Made by a program: the position numbers and the translations under genes | Assembly (NCBI GenBank): GCA_913055915.1 | Contig: CAJXKL010000001.1 | Coordinates: 1 to 39,575 of the forward strand | From: an uncultured Candidatus Nemicrothrix sp. | GTDB taxonomy: Bacteria; Actinomycetota; Acidimicrobiia; Acidimicrobiales; MedAcidi-G1 | Reading direction: 5' to 3' | DNA: 39,575 bases | The notes under the pieces: generated by a model | What the model saw: only the letters and a program-made list of their open reading frames with translations | What the model was told of the DNA's origin: nothing | Database searches by the model: none | In this document: positions 38,312-39,575 of the stretch, piece after piece | How the letters are laid out: every line of letters begins with the position of its first letter | Position numbering within the stretch: position 1 is the stretch's first letter

Positions 38312-39575
38312 TCATCTGCCAGTTGAGGTGTGATCACTCACCGGCGGACAGGTACACATGAGGTTCTTGTCGCCGTATGCCGAGTCGATACGGGCGACCG
38401 GTGGCCAGTACTTGTCGCTTCCCATACCGGAGACAGGGAATGCTGCGGTCTGCCTGTCGTAGGGATGACTCCAGTTGCCCGCTAGGTGCTCGGCGGTGTG
38501 GGGTGCATTGACCAGTGGGTTGTCATCGACAGGCCACTCACCGTCAGCGATCCTCGACACTTCAGCGGCAATGGCGATCATGGCATTACAGAAGCGGTCA
38601 AGCTCGGCAAGGTCCTCTGACTCGGTCGGCTCGATCATGAGGGTGCCTGGCACCGGGAACGAAACCGTCGGAGCGTGGAACCCATAGTCGACAAGGCGTT
38701 TGCAGACATCCTCGGCGGACACTCCATGTTGGCTGAGGACCCTTACATCCAGAATGCACTCATGTGCCACGTGCCCTCCCTTCCCGCTGTACAGGATCGG
38801 GAAGTGTGGGCGGAGGCGGGCTGCGACGTAGTTGGCTGAGAGGATCGCCATCTTGGTTGCACGGCGCAGGCCCGGGGCACCCATCATCGAAATGTAGGCC
38901 CATGAGATCGGCAATATCCCGGCAGACCCGTACGGAGCTGCGGAGATGGTACCGATTCCAGATTCCGGGCCAGCATCGGTGATGACTGGATGGCCCGGCA
39001 GGAACGGGGTCAGGTGCTCGCTCACCGCGATCGGTCCAATACCGGGCCCACCACCGCCGTGGGGGATGCAGAAGGTCTTGTGGAGGTTGAGGTGAGACAC
39101 GTCAGCTCCGAACCACCCGGGCCGGGCCAGGCCGACCATGGCGTTGAGGTTGGCGCCGTCCAGGTAGACCTGTCCGCCGGCCTCGTGGACCAGATCGCAG
39201 ATCTCCACGATCTGTGGCTCGAACACCCCGTGTGTCGACGGGTAGGTGATCATGAGGGCGGCTAGACAGTCGCCGCTCTCCGCCACCCGGAGCCGGAGGT
39301 TCTCGAGGTCCACGCTGCCGTCATCGGATGAATCGACCACAACGACCTCCATGCCGGCCATGACAGCACTGGCGGCGTTGGTCCCGTGTGCGGAGGACGG
39401 GATGAGGCATACAACCCTCTGCTCGTCGCCACGCGAGGCATGCCAGGAGCGGACAGCGAGAAGGCCGGCCAGCTCACCCTGGGAGCCTGCATTGGGCTGC
39501 AGGGAGACGGCTGAGTATCCGGTGATCTCCACGAGCATCTGCTCAAGGTCGGTGATCAGGTCGAGGTAGCCGGCA
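38312..39575 (-). CDS. gcvP: Glycine dehydrogenase (decarboxylating), P protein, C-terminal part
   Basis: The gene runs off the right edge; 420 complete codons are present and the N-terminal half is missing. The PLP-binding region [22 protein letters not shown] contains the Schiff-base Lys. [40 protein letters not shown] and [16 protein letters not shown] are standard P-protein blocks. The enzyme decarboxylates glycine and loads the aminomethyl group on GcvH. The frame is open to the last base ([12 protein letters not shown] precedes the first Met shown), so that Met is internal. It is followed by the acyl-CoA dehydrogenase gene. Confidence 0.97.
   Translation of the reverse strand, partial: AGYLDLITDLEQMLVEITGYSAVSLQPNAGSQGELAGLLAVRSWHASRGDEQRVVCLIPSSAHGTNAASAVMAGMEVVVVDSSDDGSVDLENLRLRVAESGDCLAALMITYPSTHGVFEPQIVEICDLVHEAGGQVYLDGANLNAMVGLARPGWFGADVSHLNLHKTFCIPHGGGGPGIGPIAVSEHLTPFLPGHPVITDAGPESGIGTISAAPYGSAGILPISWAYISMMGAPGLRRATKMAILSANYVAARLRPHFPILYSGKGGHVAHECILDVRVLSQHGVSAEDVCKRLVDYGFHAPTVSFPVPGTLMIEPTESEDLAELDRFCNAMIAIAAEVSRIADGEWPVDDNPLVNAPHTAEHLAGNWSHPYDRQTAAFPVSGMGSDKYWPPVARIDSAYGDKNLMCTCPPVSDHTSTGR

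Noticed and set aside
1-39575. Insertion sequences, prophage, CRISPR array or toxin-antitoxin module
   Set aside because: I saw no transposase, integrase, phage gene, regularly spaced repeats or paired small toxin-antitoxin genes; gene content is syntenic housekeeping plus accessory enzymes.

Overview
The window is a gene-dense, GC-rich stretch from an actinobacterial chromosome, probably an uncultured Acidimicrobiia-like lineage. The class is inferred: no rRNA is present. Supporting markers are a mycothione reductase, a BldD-type regulator, the neighbourhood pgsA / gcvH / garA / MerR / bifunctional nuclease / MerR / gcv known from mycobacteria, the orders holA-rpsT-lepA and hrcA-dnaJ2-rsmE, and secA-prfB-ftsE-ftsX. 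I see no mobile element, CRISPR array or rRNA, and no gene-free stretch over 300 bases.

Layout. (1) 1-2751: tail of an unknown gene, tRNA-Ala(GGC) on the minus strand, leuS. (2) 2761-6408: PAC2 and APH-family genes on the minus strand, divergent from a thioredoxin/TPR protein and a FolP2-like protein. (3) 6405-17024: information processing and protein quality control: holA, rpsT (minus), lepA, hrcA, dnaJ, rsmE, a BldD-like regulator, secA, prfB. (4) 17089-20222: ftsE-ftsX, a Rieske protein, a methyltransferase. (5) 20227-25748: an orphan solute-binding lipoprotein divergent from an unknown membrane-anchored protein, then an SRAP protein and a DUF2079 membrane protein. (6) 25752-31874: HIT protein (minus), pgsA, gcvH, a GarA-like FHA protein, an FtsR-like MerR regulator, a divergent phosphoribosyltransferase, a bifunctional nuclease, a second MerR regulator, a PD-(D/E)XK-like protein, gcvT. 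(7) 31907-39575: class II aldolase and aroC (minus), an acyl-CoA synthetase (plus), then mycothione reductase, acyl-CoA dehydrogenase and a partial gcvP (minus). Glycine cleavage genes H, T and P therefore lie within 13 kb.

The most striking signal is in the gaps. About fifteen start codons on both strands are preceded at a nearly fixed distance (usually 7 nt, range 6-10) by a TAnnnT hexamer, mostly TAGCCT or TACCGT. This is the geometry of a -10 box driving leaderless mRNA. In three places the box points at a GTG that opens a tiny ORF of 7-22 codons rather than the annotated gene, and the tiny ORF stops inside the start codon of the real gene (ATGA or GTGA overlap). Two further tiny ORFs bridge the APH-PAC2 and ftsE-ftsX gaps with start/stop overlaps at both ends. 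I propose leaderless mini-cistrons and translational relays as a regulatory layer here. It is inferred from sequence geometry only and some cases could be chance.

Other points of interest are a BldD homologue that keeps the c-di-GMP signature RxD-x8-RxxD, a GarA homologue carrying an extra zinc ribbon and an altered phospho-site, and an HPRT-like protein with several changed active-site residues.
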